A stretch of 64,000 bases of DNA, taken from contig NZ_CP025815.1 in assembly GCF_003352045.1 (NCBI RefSeq), positions 62,001 to 126,000 of the forward strand. The letters are read 5' to 3'. The notes beneath the pieces are model-generated. The model searched no databases, had not been told where the DNA came from, and worked only from the letters and a program-made list of their open reading frames with translations. The DNA is from Sulfitobacter sp. JL08 (GTDB lineage: Bacteria; Pseudomonadota; Alphaproteobacteria; Rhodobacterales; Rhodobacteraceae). The translations under genes and the position numbers were made by a program. Of this stretch, positions 24,135 to 32,842 are shown one piece after another. Position 1 is the first letter of the stretch. Every line of letters begins with the position of its first letter.

Positions 24135-25360
24135 CGCGATGTCTCCGTGTCCAGCGCGTCCTGCATCAGATCGACCACACGGTCGGTCAGTTCAGCGCCT
24201 TCTGAAACAACCTCCCACCCGGCATGCGCCATTGACGCAGCAAGATCAGGTGCAATCAATCGCAGGACGGATGTTCCCAGCCCGTCAGCATCCTTGACGA
24301 TGCGCGCGGCCCCCGCCGATGCAAGGCGGGAATAAGAATCCAGATGATCCCCCACATTCGGTCCATAAAGGATTGCCGACCCAAGCGCCGCAGCAACGAA
24401 GGGATCACGCCCGCCATAACCTGACACCAGTGAACTACCAACAAACGCCAGCGGCGCAAGCCGGTACCACAGGCCAAGATCTTCGGGACTATCAACCACA
24501 AGAACCTGTGTCAGTTCGTCAGCCGTGCCGCCATGTGCCCAGTGCGCCACGCGCAAGCCTTGCGATGCAACATAATCGGCCAGTTTTTCATTCGGTGATG
24601 CCGACACCAGAATCAACAGCAGACGATGGGCCAGACGGGCTGCCGTTCGGTGTGCCTGAAGCACCAGATCAACTTCGTCCCGCTGCACATCGGCGGCAAG
24701 CCAGATCGGGCGCCCGGCCAACTGGTTCGCCAGATCATCCAGTTCGTCCATGTTGCAGGGCAGCGCCTGACCTCCGGGACGCAGCAAGGGGGTGAGTTCA
24801 ACAGATTTCGGGGGCAACCCGAGTTTCAACAGTCTTTGGCGCGCCGTATCCGATTGCGCCATGATCACGGAAAAACACTTGACCAGTTGCCGTGTCACCT
24901 CGGGAAACCAACGCTCCTTGCGGCTGTCAAAGCCGTTTTCGCTGGCATCGATCAGAAACAGCGGCACTTTGCGGTCGGCCGCGTTTAACACCATGTTGGG
25001 CTGCAAGAAACCTCCGGTCCACAAGCAGACATTGGGGGCCCAGTGGTCCAGAAATCGCGTTACGGTAGCAGGATGATCGGCGGGCAAGGCTTCGGTGATG
25101 ATCTCTTTGTGGGAAACGGCCAGCTTGTCGATCAGTTTCTGGCTGACCAGCGCCGGGTCATAGGTGATCAGGATCGTGATCGCGCCTCGTTGCGCGGCCA
25201 GCCGACCGGTCAGATCGGCAAGCGCAACAAGACGCGTGGGGTTGGTGGCGTGCGCCCAGACAAGTTCCCCCCTTGGGCGTGGCCTGACGGGTGTGTAATC
25301 GGGAACGGGCCCACGCTTCATATATGCGCGATAGGCCGCTAGGCTAAGAGATCGCGCCAT
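24131..25360 (-). CDS. waaA: 3-Deoxy-D-manno-octulosonic acid transferase
   Basis: WaaA (KdtA) adds Kdo residues to lipid A precursor at the inner membrane. With the ATG at 25360 it has 409 residues. The N-terminal half has the membrane/acceptor region ([12 protein letters not shown]) and [11 protein letters not shown]; the donor-binding half contains [18 protein letters not shown]-like and the C-terminal [27 protein letters not shown], with the EXG...D-type CMP-Kdo-binding pattern. An upstream frame extends to 25591 but overlaps DUF4170 and has no similarity. Seven bases separate it from DUF4170. Confidence 0.92.
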   Translation of the reverse strand: MARSLSLAAYRAYMKRGPVPDYTPVRPRPRGELVWAHATNPTRLVALADLTGRLAAQRGAITILITYDPALVSQKLIDKLAVSHKEIITEALPADHPATVTRFLDHWAPNVCLWTGGFLQPNMVLNAADRKVPLFLIDASENGFDSRKERWFPEVTRQLVKCFSVIMAQSDTARQRLLKLGLPPKSVELTPLLRPGGQALPCNMDELDDLANQLAGRPIWLAADVQRDEVDLVLQAHRTAARLAHRLLLILVSASPNEKLADYVASQGLRVAHWAHGGTADELTQVLVVDSPEDLGLWYRLAPLAFVGSSLVSGYGGRDPFVAAALGSAILYGPNVGDHLDSYSRLASAGAARIVKDADGLGTSVLRLIAPDLAASMAHAGWEVVSEGAELTDRVVDLMQDALDTETSR

Positions 25361-25367
25361 CCGGCCA

Positions 25368-25610
25368 TTATTCCAGTTCTTCGGTCGAAGACGCTTCGGC
25401 CTCTTCATCGCGTAAGCGGTGCAGATGCGCGATGAAATAGCGCATATGTGCGTTGTCGACCGTGCGCTGCGCTTCGGATTTCCACGCATTATAGGCGCTG
25501 TCGTAATCGGGGAAGATGCCGACAATATGGATGTCGTCGACGTCTTTGAACGTATTGCGGGTTGGATCGACCAACTCGCCTCCAAAGACAAGATGCAGGC
25601 GTTGGGTCAT
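25368..25610 (-). CDS. DUF4170 family small protein
   Basis: An 80-residue soluble protein with MTQRLHLVFGGELVDP at the start and DIHIVGIFPDYDSAYNAWKSEAQRTVDNAHMRYFIAHLHRL as the conserved core (shown by these short pieces: VGIFPDYDSAYNAWK and MRYFIAHLHRL). DUF4170 proteins have no known biochemical role but regularly sit in this LPS gene neighbourhood in alphaproteobacteria. The start is ATG 25610 with AAAGGG upstream. It ends seven bases before waaA. Confidence 0.88.
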   Translation of the reverse strand: MTQRLHLVFGGELVDPTRNTFKDVDDIHIVGIFPDYDSAYNAWKSEAQRTVDNAHMRYFIAHLHRLRDEEAEASSTEELE

Positions 25611-25674
25611 ATCGCGTGTCCCTTTGGTTACAGTGTTTCGATTGTGCGCCAACCTACGGAATTGGCCTGTCGCG

Positions 25675-26469
25675 TCAAGCAGCAGGGCGGGGGGCATGTC
25701 CCAGCGCCGTCATGATCTGGCTGTGAACGGCGATGCCGCCCGACACAACGCCGTTCAACATAGGCCGGGCGTTGTTGAACAGCAGTTGCTCGCCGGTCTT
25801 GTCGGTACAAATGGCGCCAGCCTCGCTCAGAATCAGATGACCTGCGGCGATATCCCATTCCCAGCTGTCGCGCAGGGTCAGCATGGCATCGAACCGCCCT
25901 TCGGCGACCAGTGCCAGCCGATAGGCCAGTGACGGGCGATAGGCCCGTGTGATCTGCGGAACACCGCGTGGCCAGTGAACTTCGGACAGGTTCGGGCGCG
26001 CGGCCAGAACCTGCGCGCCGGCCAGATCGGCAGTGTCTGTCGCATGAATGGGCTGATTGTTCAGAAAGGCACCTTGCCCCTGCGCCGCACTGTAAAGCTT
26101 GTCGCGCAAGGGCAGGTAGATAACGGCTGCCGTGACAACACCCTTGTGCGCGATGGCAAGGGCGTGCGCCCATGTGCGCGATCCTTCGACAAAGCTGCGG
26201 GTGCCATCGATCGGATCGATGATGAATACGGTATCCTTGTCCAGGCGTGCGGCGGAATCTTCGGTTTCTTCCGACAGCCAGCCGTAACCCGGCCGGGCGG
26301 TGCGCAATCTGCGTTCCAGCATGTCGTTCACTGCCAGATCGGCTTCGGTAACGGGGCCGGCACCATCCGGTTTGTCCCATCTGACCGCATCGGCACCGGT
26401 GAATTCCGTTGCGATGTCTCCTGCGGCCAGCGCCGCGTTGATCAATAGGTTCAGATCACTTTCCGGCAA
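25675..26469 (-). CDS. Inositol monophosphatase-family phosphatase (CysQ-like)
   Basis: A 264-residue Mg2+-dependent phosphatase. Motif 1 is FIIDPIDGTRSFVEG (Asp-Pro-Ile-Asp-Gly-Thr), preceded by SEETED, which supplies the metal-binding Glu; motif 2 is WEWDIAAGHLI. Candidate substrates are inositol monophosphate, fructose-1,6-bisphosphate or 3'-phosphoadenosine 5'-phosphate, so CysQ, SuhB or a related role cannot be fixed. The gene overlaps the pmbA-like gene by 14 bases and is followed by DUF4170 after 64 bases. Confidence 0.9.
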   Translation of the reverse strand: MPESDLNLLINAALAAGDIATEFTGADAVRWDKPDGAGPVTEADLAVNDMLERRLRTARPGYGWLSEETEDSAARLDKDTVFIIDPIDGTRSFVEGSRTWAHALAIAHKGVVTAAVIYLPLRDKLYSAAQGQGAFLNNQPIHATDTADLAGAQVLAARPNLSEVHWPRGVPQITRAYRPSLAYRLALVAEGRFDAMLTLRDSWEWDIAAGHLILSEAGAICTDKTGEQLLFNNARPMLNGVVSGGIAVHSQIMTALGHAPRPAA

Positions 26470-27802
26470 GGGTCATCCCTTCTACCAGAAGCGAAGGAAC
26501 CACGCGGCTCAGATGCGTGCGTGCATCATTGGCGGGGATCAGGCGGGCCAGCATATCGCGCAGATTTCCGGCTATGGTGCATTCATTGACCGGATGGCTG
26601 ATTTTACCGTTTTCAATCCAAAGCCCGGCGGCACCACGCGAATAATCACCCGTGTTCGGGTTGATCGTAGACCCGATCATCGATGTTACCAGCAGCCCGG
26701 TGCCCATATCGCGTATCAGGTCTTCCTTGCTGTGGGTGCCCTGGGTCAGTGCCACATTCCAGTTTGACGGTGAAGGCGGGCCGGATGTACCGCGTGCCGC
26801 GTTTGCGGTGGACACCATGCCCAGCTTGCGCGCTGTCGCCAGATCAAGTGTCCATCCGGTCAAAACACCGTTTTCGATGATGTTGCGCGGTCTGGTGGCC
26901 AGACCTTCGGCGTCAAATGGGCGCGATCCGGATGTCCGGATACGGTGCGGGTCTTCAACCAGCGAAAGATGTGCCGGCAAAACCGTCTGGCCCAGCGCAT
27001 CGCGCAGCCAGGATGCACCACGCGCAATTGCGATACCGTTGATCGCGGACAGAAGATGCCCGATCAAAGACGACGAAATGCGTTCGTCAAACAGCACCGG
27101 ATAGGAGCCGGTCGGGGGTTGTACCGCGCCGATCCGGGCCAGTGCGCGGGTGCCGGCGGTTTCGCCGATATCTTCGGGGGCGCGCAAATCGGACTGGAAC
27201 AGGCGGCTGTCCCCGTCATAGTCGCGTTCCATTCCCGTGCCGGTACCTGCAATGGCAACGCAGGATATCGCGCGATCCGTGCGGCTGTATCCACCGGAAA
27301 ACCCGTTTGTGGCCGCCAGATGCACCTGACGTGCGCCATAGGCCGCGGATGCGGATTGCACCTGCGTAACCCCCCTGACACCCAGTGCCGCCGCTTCGGC
27401 GCGCTCGGCATCCTGTTGCAATTCCGCCGGATCGGGTTCGGCCGCAGGATCGGCCAGTTCCAGTGCAGAAATATCCCAGTCACGCGCCAGTTCCGCAGGA
27501 TCCGCCAGACCGATATGCGGATCTTCCAGCGCCTCGCGTGCCATTGCAACGGCGCGCTGTGCCATTTCCGTCAGGGTCTGGGGCCGCGTGTCGGAAGCGG
27601 ACACATTGGCCTGCCGCTGACCCACCAGAACCCGCAACCCGATATCGATACCTTCGGACCGTTCGGCCTGTTCCAGCCGTCCAGCACGCACATCGATCGA
27701 AACGGATGTGCCCTGCACGGCCATTGCATCCGCATTGTCCGCGCCTGCCTTTTGCGCGGCCTGCAAAAGATCGTTCGTCAGTTGCTCCAAAGATCGGGTC
27801 AT
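26456..27802 (-). CDS. TldD/PmbA family metallopeptidase subunit, PmbA-type
   Basis: A 448-residue protein of the TldD/PmbA family, which proteolyses unfolded peptides and matures or degrades small antimicrobial peptides (microcin B17) in gamma-proteobacteria. The N-terminus DNADAMAVQGTSVSIDVRAGRLEQAERSEGIDIGLRVLVG and the TNGFSGGYSRT region, cited in part as VRAGRLEQAERSE and TNGFSGGYSR, are PmbA-like. No HEXXXH zinc motif was seen, consistent with the PmbA, not TldD, partner. The partner tldD is not in the window. Confidence 0.92.
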   Translation of the reverse strand: MTRSLEQLTNDLLQAAQKAGADNADAMAVQGTSVSIDVRAGRLEQAERSEGIDIGLRVLVGQRQANVSASDTRPQTLTEMAQRAVAMAREALEDPHIGLADPAELARDWDISALELADPAAEPDPAELQQDAERAEAAALGVRGVTQVQSASAAYGARQVHLAATNGFSGGYSRTDRAISCVAIAGTGTGMERDYDGDSRLFQSDLRAPEDIGETAGTRALARIGAVQPPTGSYPVLFDERISSSLIGHLLSAINGIAIARGASWLRDALGQTVLPAHLSLVEDPHRIRTSGSRPFDAEGLATRPRNIIENGVLTGWTLDLATARKLGMVSTANAARGTSGPPSPSNWNVALTQGTHSKEDLIRDMGTGLLVTSMIGSTINPNTGDYSRGAAGLWIENGKISHPVNECTIAGNLRDMLARLIPANDARTHLSRVVPSLLVEGMTLAGK

Positions 27803-28043
27803 GTTCTGCCTTTACCGTTTCCAATCCCGAGGTAGCGCCGCTGGCCCCCACCCGCAAGGGGACAGGATGGAAAGGAGTGTCATGCAAGCATGGCGCAGTC
27901 TTTTCATCTGACAGGGTCTGGCCTGTTTCGAACGCGCTCTGTGATCAAATACACGGCGTCACGGCGGGAAATCGCGCAAGTTTTCTGCAACGCAGAATAA
28001 TTTGTCATGCAATTCTGTTCTTATCGGAAGGAGCGGCTATCTA

Positions 28044-28697
28044 ATGGGTCAGGAGAGCGGATACATGATCCCAGACACAGCGCATGATCTGCTTATTCGC
28101 CGACTTTGGGCCGTTGACCAAGAAGCGATCAGCAATCACCTTCTACGACTTGACGCCGAAACGCGGCGTGTCCGCTTTGGCGGTGCTGTCAACGATGAGA
28201 GCGTCAAGGCATATGCACGACGTATTCTGCGTTACGACAGCATCGTTTGTGGCGCCTTCAGCAGCGGTACCCTCAGAGCAATTGCGGAATTGCGCGGTCT
28301 CTACCGGTCTTGGCCCGCAATGGCCGAAGCCGCGTTTTCCGTTGAACCGGATTGGCAGAACGGGGGCATCGGCGATGCCTTGTTCGAGCGTGTTATTGCG
28401 TTCGCCCGAAATCGGGGCGTCAAAACGCTGTACATGACGTGTCTTCGGGAAAACGAACGGATGCGGCATCTTGCAGCCAAACACCACGCCCAGTTATATT
28501 TTTGCCCCGGTGAAGTCGAAGCAACTCTTGATCCGAATTGGCCAACTCCGCTTTCGGTCGCCATCGAAATCGCGGACGAAACCAGAGGACTGACACAGGC
28601 GATGTTTCGTTGGCCCGCCATGTGGCAACAAACCCATCTGCGAAACCAGGGCTTCTTGCGGGCTGGGACGGAAAATAAATCTGAAAATGGGATATGA
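28044..28697 (+). CDS. GNAT-family acetyltransferase
   Basis: A 217-residue protein with a GNAT acetyl-CoA-binding core: RAIAELRGL for beta4, FSVEPDWQNGGIGDALFERVIAFARNRGVKTLYM for the cofactor loop and helix, quoted in part as DWQNGGIGDALFER. The Gln-x-x-Gly-x-Gly/Ala motif (here QNGGIGDAL) is the pantetheine-binding loop. Substrate unknown. The start is ATG 28044 with GGAAGGAG about 10 bases upstream; ATG 28065 is nearly as good. Upstream, 240 bases separate it from the divergent pmbA gene. Confidence 0.8.
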   Translation: MGQESGYMIPDTAHDLLIRRLWAVDQEAISNHLLRLDAETRRVRFGGAVNDESVKAYARRILRYDSIVCGAFSSGTLRAIAELRGLYRSWPAMAEAAFSVEPDWQNGGIGDALFERVIAFARNRGVKTLYMTCLRENERMRHLAAKHHAQLYFCPGEVEATLDPNWPTPLSVAIEIADETRGLTQAMFRWPAMWQQTHLRNQGFLRAGTENKSENGI

Positions 28698-28700
28698 AAA

Positions 28701-28733
28701 AAAGGGGCCGCAGGATCGCGACCCCTTTGTTTT
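28701..28733. terminator. Bidirectional terminator between GNAT and DUF2125 genes
   Basis: AAAGGGG and CCCCTTT form the outer stem around a 14-base loop. Seven A residues (28697-28703) on the left give a U-run for the minus-strand DUF2125 transcript, and GTTTTC on the right gives a weaker one for the plus-strand GNAT transcript, so one hairpin can end both. Confidence 0.85.
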
Positions 28734-28751
28734 CAGGGGTGATTGAAACCC

Positions 28752-30275
28752 TTACTGAATGCGCTGTCCATTGGCCAGAACGTGGCCCTGATCGTTGATT
28801 TCGATCTTGGAATTCAGTGTATCGGCACCTTCTCCGGGAACAGCGAACAAGCCCATCATCATGCGCGCGCCCATCGCCTGTTCTTCGGGCAGCATGCCCA
28901 TGCCGACCAGCTTGTCGATCAGCCCGTTGCCACCGACCAGTTTCAGATCGACAGATCCGGTCGGTTTCGGCATCCCGTTGAACTCTTGTGTATTATCAAA
29001 GGTAAAGCTGCCCTTGCCACTTAGCGCGGCGCCGGCGACGGAGACCAGCAGATTGCGCAGTTCAAGCGAATTCAACTCTCCGGGAACGGTGCCAGATGCT
29101 TCCATCGCGGCGGTGGCATCGGGGTCCATGAAATCAACCAGAACCTTGGCTTTGCCCGCAAGATCAATGTTGATGGTTGCCGGATCGCGCGGCAGCGCAC
29201 CGGACGGATCAAACATGTTCCACAACGTGTCATCCATTGCGAAATTGCCCAATGTGATCGCCAGACCAAAATCCTGTTCTTCGTCGGATTTTGCAATTGG
29301 CACGGACAATTTGAACAGGGTTTCGTCCATCGTGGCCGACAACCCGAACGGAATTTGCGCGCCGGTGACGTTGATCGCCGAATTGCGCGATGTCACATCA
29401 TATGACAGTGTTTCCCCGTCCATTGATGCCGCCAGCGAACCGCCCTGCGATGAAGTGGTACCGCTGAAATTGCCATCCACGGGATCCTGAACGTTGAATT
29501 CCGAATTGCCGCTTTGATAATCAAAGCTGCCGTCAAACGCGAAACCGTCCTTGAACATCGCTGCCACATCAGAGCTGTCCAGCACCAATGGCAATGTTCC
29601 GTTGCCGTTTGCGGTGATCCCGTTGATGGTTCCCTTGAACGCGCCGCGGCCATCGTTTTCGCGGTCGGTCACGTCCAACTCGTACGAAATCGTGCCAATG
29701 TTGCTGGCCTGATTGTATGTGCGGACATCTGCGGTCTTCATCACATGGGTGCCGGCAATGTCGGCCATATCCACACGAAACCGCACATCTTCTTCGGAAA
29801 CGTTTTCACCTTCGACATTCAGGCTGGCCAGCGCCATCGCAATGCGATCCGCGCTATAGGTATACGTCACGTCATCGGGCGCGCCGGATGCGACCATGTT
29901 GAACCCGGATTGTGAATAATCGATTTGTGCAGTGGCCGGCGATCCGCTTTCGACATCACCGGTGATCTTGATCGGCATCACCTCGGGAAACTGGATGGAT
30001 ACGGTGCCATCGCCGTTTTCAGCGAAAGAAATCGTATCCAATTCAATCGCCACGGTTTCCTCATCATCGGGCATGACCATCGACATTGTGATATCCGAAA
30101 CCGTCAGAACGCCGCTTGATGACGATTCATTCGCGTCAACGCTATATCCCATGCCTTCCAGATATCCGCGCCAGTCCGACCAGATATCCTGCGCGGTCAC
30201 ATCGGCAGAGGCGGTTTGAGTGCCCAGAATAAGGGCCAGGGCACTGGCAGTGCCCACGTGTTTTGAAATAAGCAT
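28752..30275 (-). CDS. DUF2125 periplasmic/outer-face protein
   Basis: A 507-residue secreted protein: signal peptide MLISKHVGTASALALILGTQTASA, then a repetitive beta-strand-rich region (for example YDVTSRNSAINVTGAQIPFGLSA, cited in part: SAINVTGAQIPFG) and many Asp/Ser/Gly turns. The DUF2125 family is alphaproteobacterial with no known function. It ends NDQGHVLANGQRIQ. ATG 30275 has AAAGGG six bases upstream and is preferred over the ATG at 30296. Divergent from the SDR gene. Confidence 0.85.
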   Translation of the reverse strand: MLISKHVGTASALALILGTQTASADVTAQDIWSDWRGYLEGMGYSVDANESSSSGVLTVSDITMSMVMPDDEETVAIELDTISFAENGDGTVSIQFPEVMPIKITGDVESGSPATAQIDYSQSGFNMVASGAPDDVTYTYSADRIAMALASLNVEGENVSEEDVRFRVDMADIAGTHVMKTADVRTYNQASNIGTISYELDVTDRENDGRGAFKGTINGITANGNGTLPLVLDSSDVAAMFKDGFAFDGSFDYQSGNSEFNVQDPVDGNFSGTTSSQGGSLAASMDGETLSYDVTSRNSAINVTGAQIPFGLSATMDETLFKLSVPIAKSDEEQDFGLAITLGNFAMDDTLWNMFDPSGALPRDPATINIDLAGKAKVLVDFMDPDATAAMEASGTVPGELNSLELRNLLVSVAGAALSGKGSFTFDNTQEFNGMPKPTGSVDLKLVGGNGLIDKLVGMGMLPEEQAMGARMMMGLFAVPGEGADTLNSKIEINDQGHVLANGQRIQ

Positions 30276-30427
30276 TGTGAACCCTTTCTCGGTCAAATGA
30301 TGCTTCTATGTCCAGGCTATGGCAATCAATGGTCAAGAGAGCAAGGGCTGGACCCTTGCCGATGTGCGGTTTACCACTTTGGGGCCGTTCACATAATGGT
30401 GCGGTGGCAATGACAGATAGGTGACAC

Positions 30428-31177
30428 ATGAACATGACAGGCAAAACGGTAATGATCACAGGTGCAAGCCGCGGCATCGGTGCCGCCGCCGCCCGTGTTT
30501 TTGCAGAGGCCGGGGCCAATGTGGCGCTTGTGGCGCGCAGTCAGGACGCGATTGGCGCTCTGGCGCAGGATATCGGCGAACGGGCGTTGGCCATTCCCTG
30601 CGATGTCAGCCGCTATTGGGAGGTTGAGGCCGCGGTAAACGCGACAGTCAAGACCTTCGGCGGGCTGGATGTGCTGATCAACAATGCCGGTGTGATCGAG
30701 CCGATTTCCCACCTGTCCACAGCCGACCCCGAGGCATGGGGTCACGTAATCGATATCAACCTGAAAGGTGTCTTTAACGGCATGCGTGCGGCGCTTCCCG
30801 TGATGGAAGCCGCCGGTGGCGGGTCAATCCTCACGATCAGTTCTGGCGCGGCGCATGGCCCTGTCGAGGCATGGAGCCATTATTGCGCTTCCAAGGCTGC
30901 CGTTGCGATGCTGACGCGGTGTGTTGATCTGGAATCCGCCGACAAGGGCATTCGCGCGATCGGCCTGTCGCCCGGTACCGTGGCCACTGAAATGCAGCGC
31001 GAAATCAAGGCCAGCGGTGTGAACCCCGTCAGTCAGCTGGACTGGGATGTGCATATCCCCGCCGATTGGCCCGCCCGCGCGCTTTTGTGGATGTGCAGCG
31101 CGGATGCAAACGACTGGCTTGGCCGTGAAATTTCCCTGCGTGACGAAGATATCCGCAAAAAGGTGGGGCTGGAATGA
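30428..31177 (+). CDS. Short-chain dehydrogenase/reductase
   Basis: A 249-residue classical SDR. Cofactor-binding TGASRGIGAAAARVF near the N-terminus, NNAGVIEP in the middle and the catalytic Ser (ISSGAAHG), Tyr and Lys (SHYCASKAA) are present; the cofactor-specificity residue after beta2 (VARSQ) suggests NADP(H). Substrate unknown. It shares a 4-base ATGA overlap with the enoyl-CoA hydratase-like gene, so the pair may act on one pathway, possibly 2-oxoacyl or hydroxyacyl compounds. Confidence 0.9.
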   Translation: MNMTGKTVMITGASRGIGAAAARVFAEAGANVALVARSQDAIGALAQDIGERALAIPCDVSRYWEVEAAVNATVKTFGGLDVLINNAGVIEPISHLSTADPEAWGHVIDINLKGVFNGMRAALPVMEAAGGGSILTISSGAAHGPVEAWSHYCASKAAVAMLTRCVDLESADKGIRAIGLSPGTVATEMQREIKASGVNPVSQLDWDVHIPADWPARALLWMCSADANDWLGREISLRDEDIRKKVGLE

Positions 31178-31803
31178 TCCGGCTGCACAAGGATGGTGGC
31201 CTTTGGATCGCCACCATTGATCGGCCCGACAAAGCCAATTCGCTGACACATACCATGCTTGGCCAACTGGCCGACATCGCCGAAGCCGCACAGGATGCGC
31301 GGGTTCTGATTCTGACGGGCAAGGGCAACGTGTTCAGCGCCGGTGCCGATCTGGAAGAGGCGCGCGCCGGCCTGGCGACATCCGGTATATGGGAACGCTT
31401 GTCCGGAGCTATTGCAGCGTTGCCGGGGCTTAGCATTGCGGCGCTGAACGGTACGCTGGCGGGCGGCGCGATGGGGATGGCGCTGGCGTGCGATTTGCGC
31501 ATTTCAGTGCCGGAAGCCCGTTTTTTCTATCCGGTAATGAAACTGGGGTTTTTGCCGCAACCGTCCGATCCCGCGCGTATGGCGGCCTTGATCGGGCCGG
31601 CCCGCGCCAAGCTGATCCTGATGGGCGGGCAAAAAATTTCGGCGGCGGATGCGTTTTCCTTTGGTCTTGTCGATCAACTTGTTCCACATGACGCATTGCT
31701 TGATACCGCGCGCAGCATCGCCGCCGACACATTGGCAGCCAAGCCCGAAATCGCATCCGGCATCAAAGGTCTTTGCACGGCCAGCCAGGCCCAAAGTGTT
31801 TAA
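31174..31803 (+). CDS. Enoyl-CoA hydratase/isomerase family protein (short)
   Basis: A 209-residue crotonase-fold protein, shorter than typical 255-residue hydratases. It has the CoA/oxyanion loops: LTGKGNVFSAGADLEEARAG and LAGGAMGMALACDLRISVPEARFFYPVMKLGFLP, cited in part as FSAGADLEEA and GGAMGMALACDL. The downstream catalytic Glu of classic hydratases may be replaced: FYPVMKLGFLP has no clear Glu at the expected place. Substrate and exact reaction unknown. It follows the SDR gene with a 4-base overlap, and a 31-base gap precedes the deleted MscS gene. Confidence 0.8.
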   Translation: MIRLHKDGGLWIATIDRPDKANSLTHTMLGQLADIAEAAQDARVLILTGKGNVFSAGADLEEARAGLATSGIWERLSGAIAALPGLSIAALNGTLAGGAMGMALACDLRISVPEARFFYPVMKLGFLPQPSDPARMAALIGPARAKLILMGGQKISAADAFSFGLVDQLVPHDALLDTARSIAADTLAAKPEIASGIKGLCTASQAQSV

Positions 31804-31834
31804 ACGGTGCACTTGTTCTAACTAGGATCTTTCG

Positions 31835-32842
31835 ATGGAATTCGATCTTCAAAGCCAGCCCGAGATTGTGCAGCAGGTCGCGGGCTATGCCCTGCAGGGA
31901 TGGGAACTGGCGCAGGGCTGGTTGCTTAGCCCGGCAGCATGGTCACAATTCGGACTGCTGATTGCGGCCTTTTTGCTGGCCGTATTGGCTGTGCGCAGGT
32001 TGCGCCCCGCCATAACCCGTTTTCTGACCCCGCCGGAAGGTCAGACAAGTATCATCGCCGCAACCCGACGGTTCTTTTTGGGGTTCGTGCCGCTTTTACT
32101 GCCGGTGCTTGCCTATGTGTTCACCGCAATTGGCGAAAGTGTTGTTGTCTCATTGTTTGACAGCGGTGCCGTGATCGCGTTCGGCAAACGTGTTTTCCTG
32201 TTTCTGGCTGCGCGCATACTTGTGCGCGAAGTCATCAGGGACCCGTTTCTTAAAGTCCTTGGAAAATACGTGCTGTTGCCCGTTGCCGCCCTGCATGCTG
32301 TCGGGCTGCTGGACGAGGTGATAGGCGGCCTTTCGGCTATGAATGTACAATTGGGCAACATTTCCCTGTCGCTGATGGCGCTGGTCCGTGGGTTGATTGC
32401 GGGCAGTCTGCTGTTCTGGCTGGGTCGCTGGTCGAACGATCAATCTGCCGCATTGATCAGCCAGCAAGAGGAACTGCGCCCCGCCACCCGTCAATTGGCC
32501 GTGAAAGCCGCCGAGATCGCGATTTTCGGCCTCGCGTTCATTCTGTTGATGAACATCATGGGCATTTCACTGACCTCGCTTGCCGTTCTGGGCGGCGCGA
32601 TCGGTGTCGGGCTTGGCTTTGGTCTGCAAAAGATCGCGGCCAATTTCATATCCGGTGTCATTCTGCTGCTGGAAGGCCAGGCGACCGTTGGCGACTATGT
32701 CGCACTGGATGACGGGCCAAACAAATACACATCTGACGTCCTGTTCCTTATCTTGAACGCATTAAAAGACACCAACATCGAAATTCCTTTCCCGCAGCGG
32801 GTTGTCGAACTCAAAGGCGAAGTCCGGACCAAAAGCGTATGA
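31835..32842 (+). CDS. MscS-like channel with internal deletion of beta and vestibule domains
   Basis: A 335-residue protein with N-terminal and core MscS helices (hydrophobic stretches at about 38-53, 82-98, 113-131, 178-197, 228-244) and a canonical pore helix GVGLGFGLQKIAANFISGV (257-275). At residues 292-294, reading DDG, the sequence jumps directly from GDYVALDDG to PNKYTSDVLFLILNALKDTN and ends SIPFPQRVVEL-like. Compared with the intact paralogue at 9.9 kb, about 110 residues that form the beta domain and vestibule are absent, in frame. A pore without the usual cytoplasmic cage would be odd; it may be a pseudogene, a subunit of heteromers, or an assembly artefact. ATG 31835 has AGGA upstream. 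Confidence 0.8.
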   Translation: MEFDLQSQPEIVQQVAGYALQGWELAQGWLLSPAAWSQFGLLIAAFLLAVLAVRRLRPAITRFLTPPEGQTSIIAATRRFFLGFVPLLLPVLAYVFTAIGESVVVSLFDSGAVIAFGKRVFLFLAARILVREVIRDPFLKVLGKYVLLPVAALHAVGLLDEVIGGLSAMNVQLGNISLSLMALVRGLIAGSLLFWLGRWSNDQSAALISQQEELRPATRQLAVKAAEIAIFGLAFILLMNIMGISLTSLAVLGGAIGVGLGFGLQKIAANFISGVILLLEGQATVGDYVALDDGPNKYTSDVLFLILNALKDTNIEIPFPQRVVELKGEVRTKSV

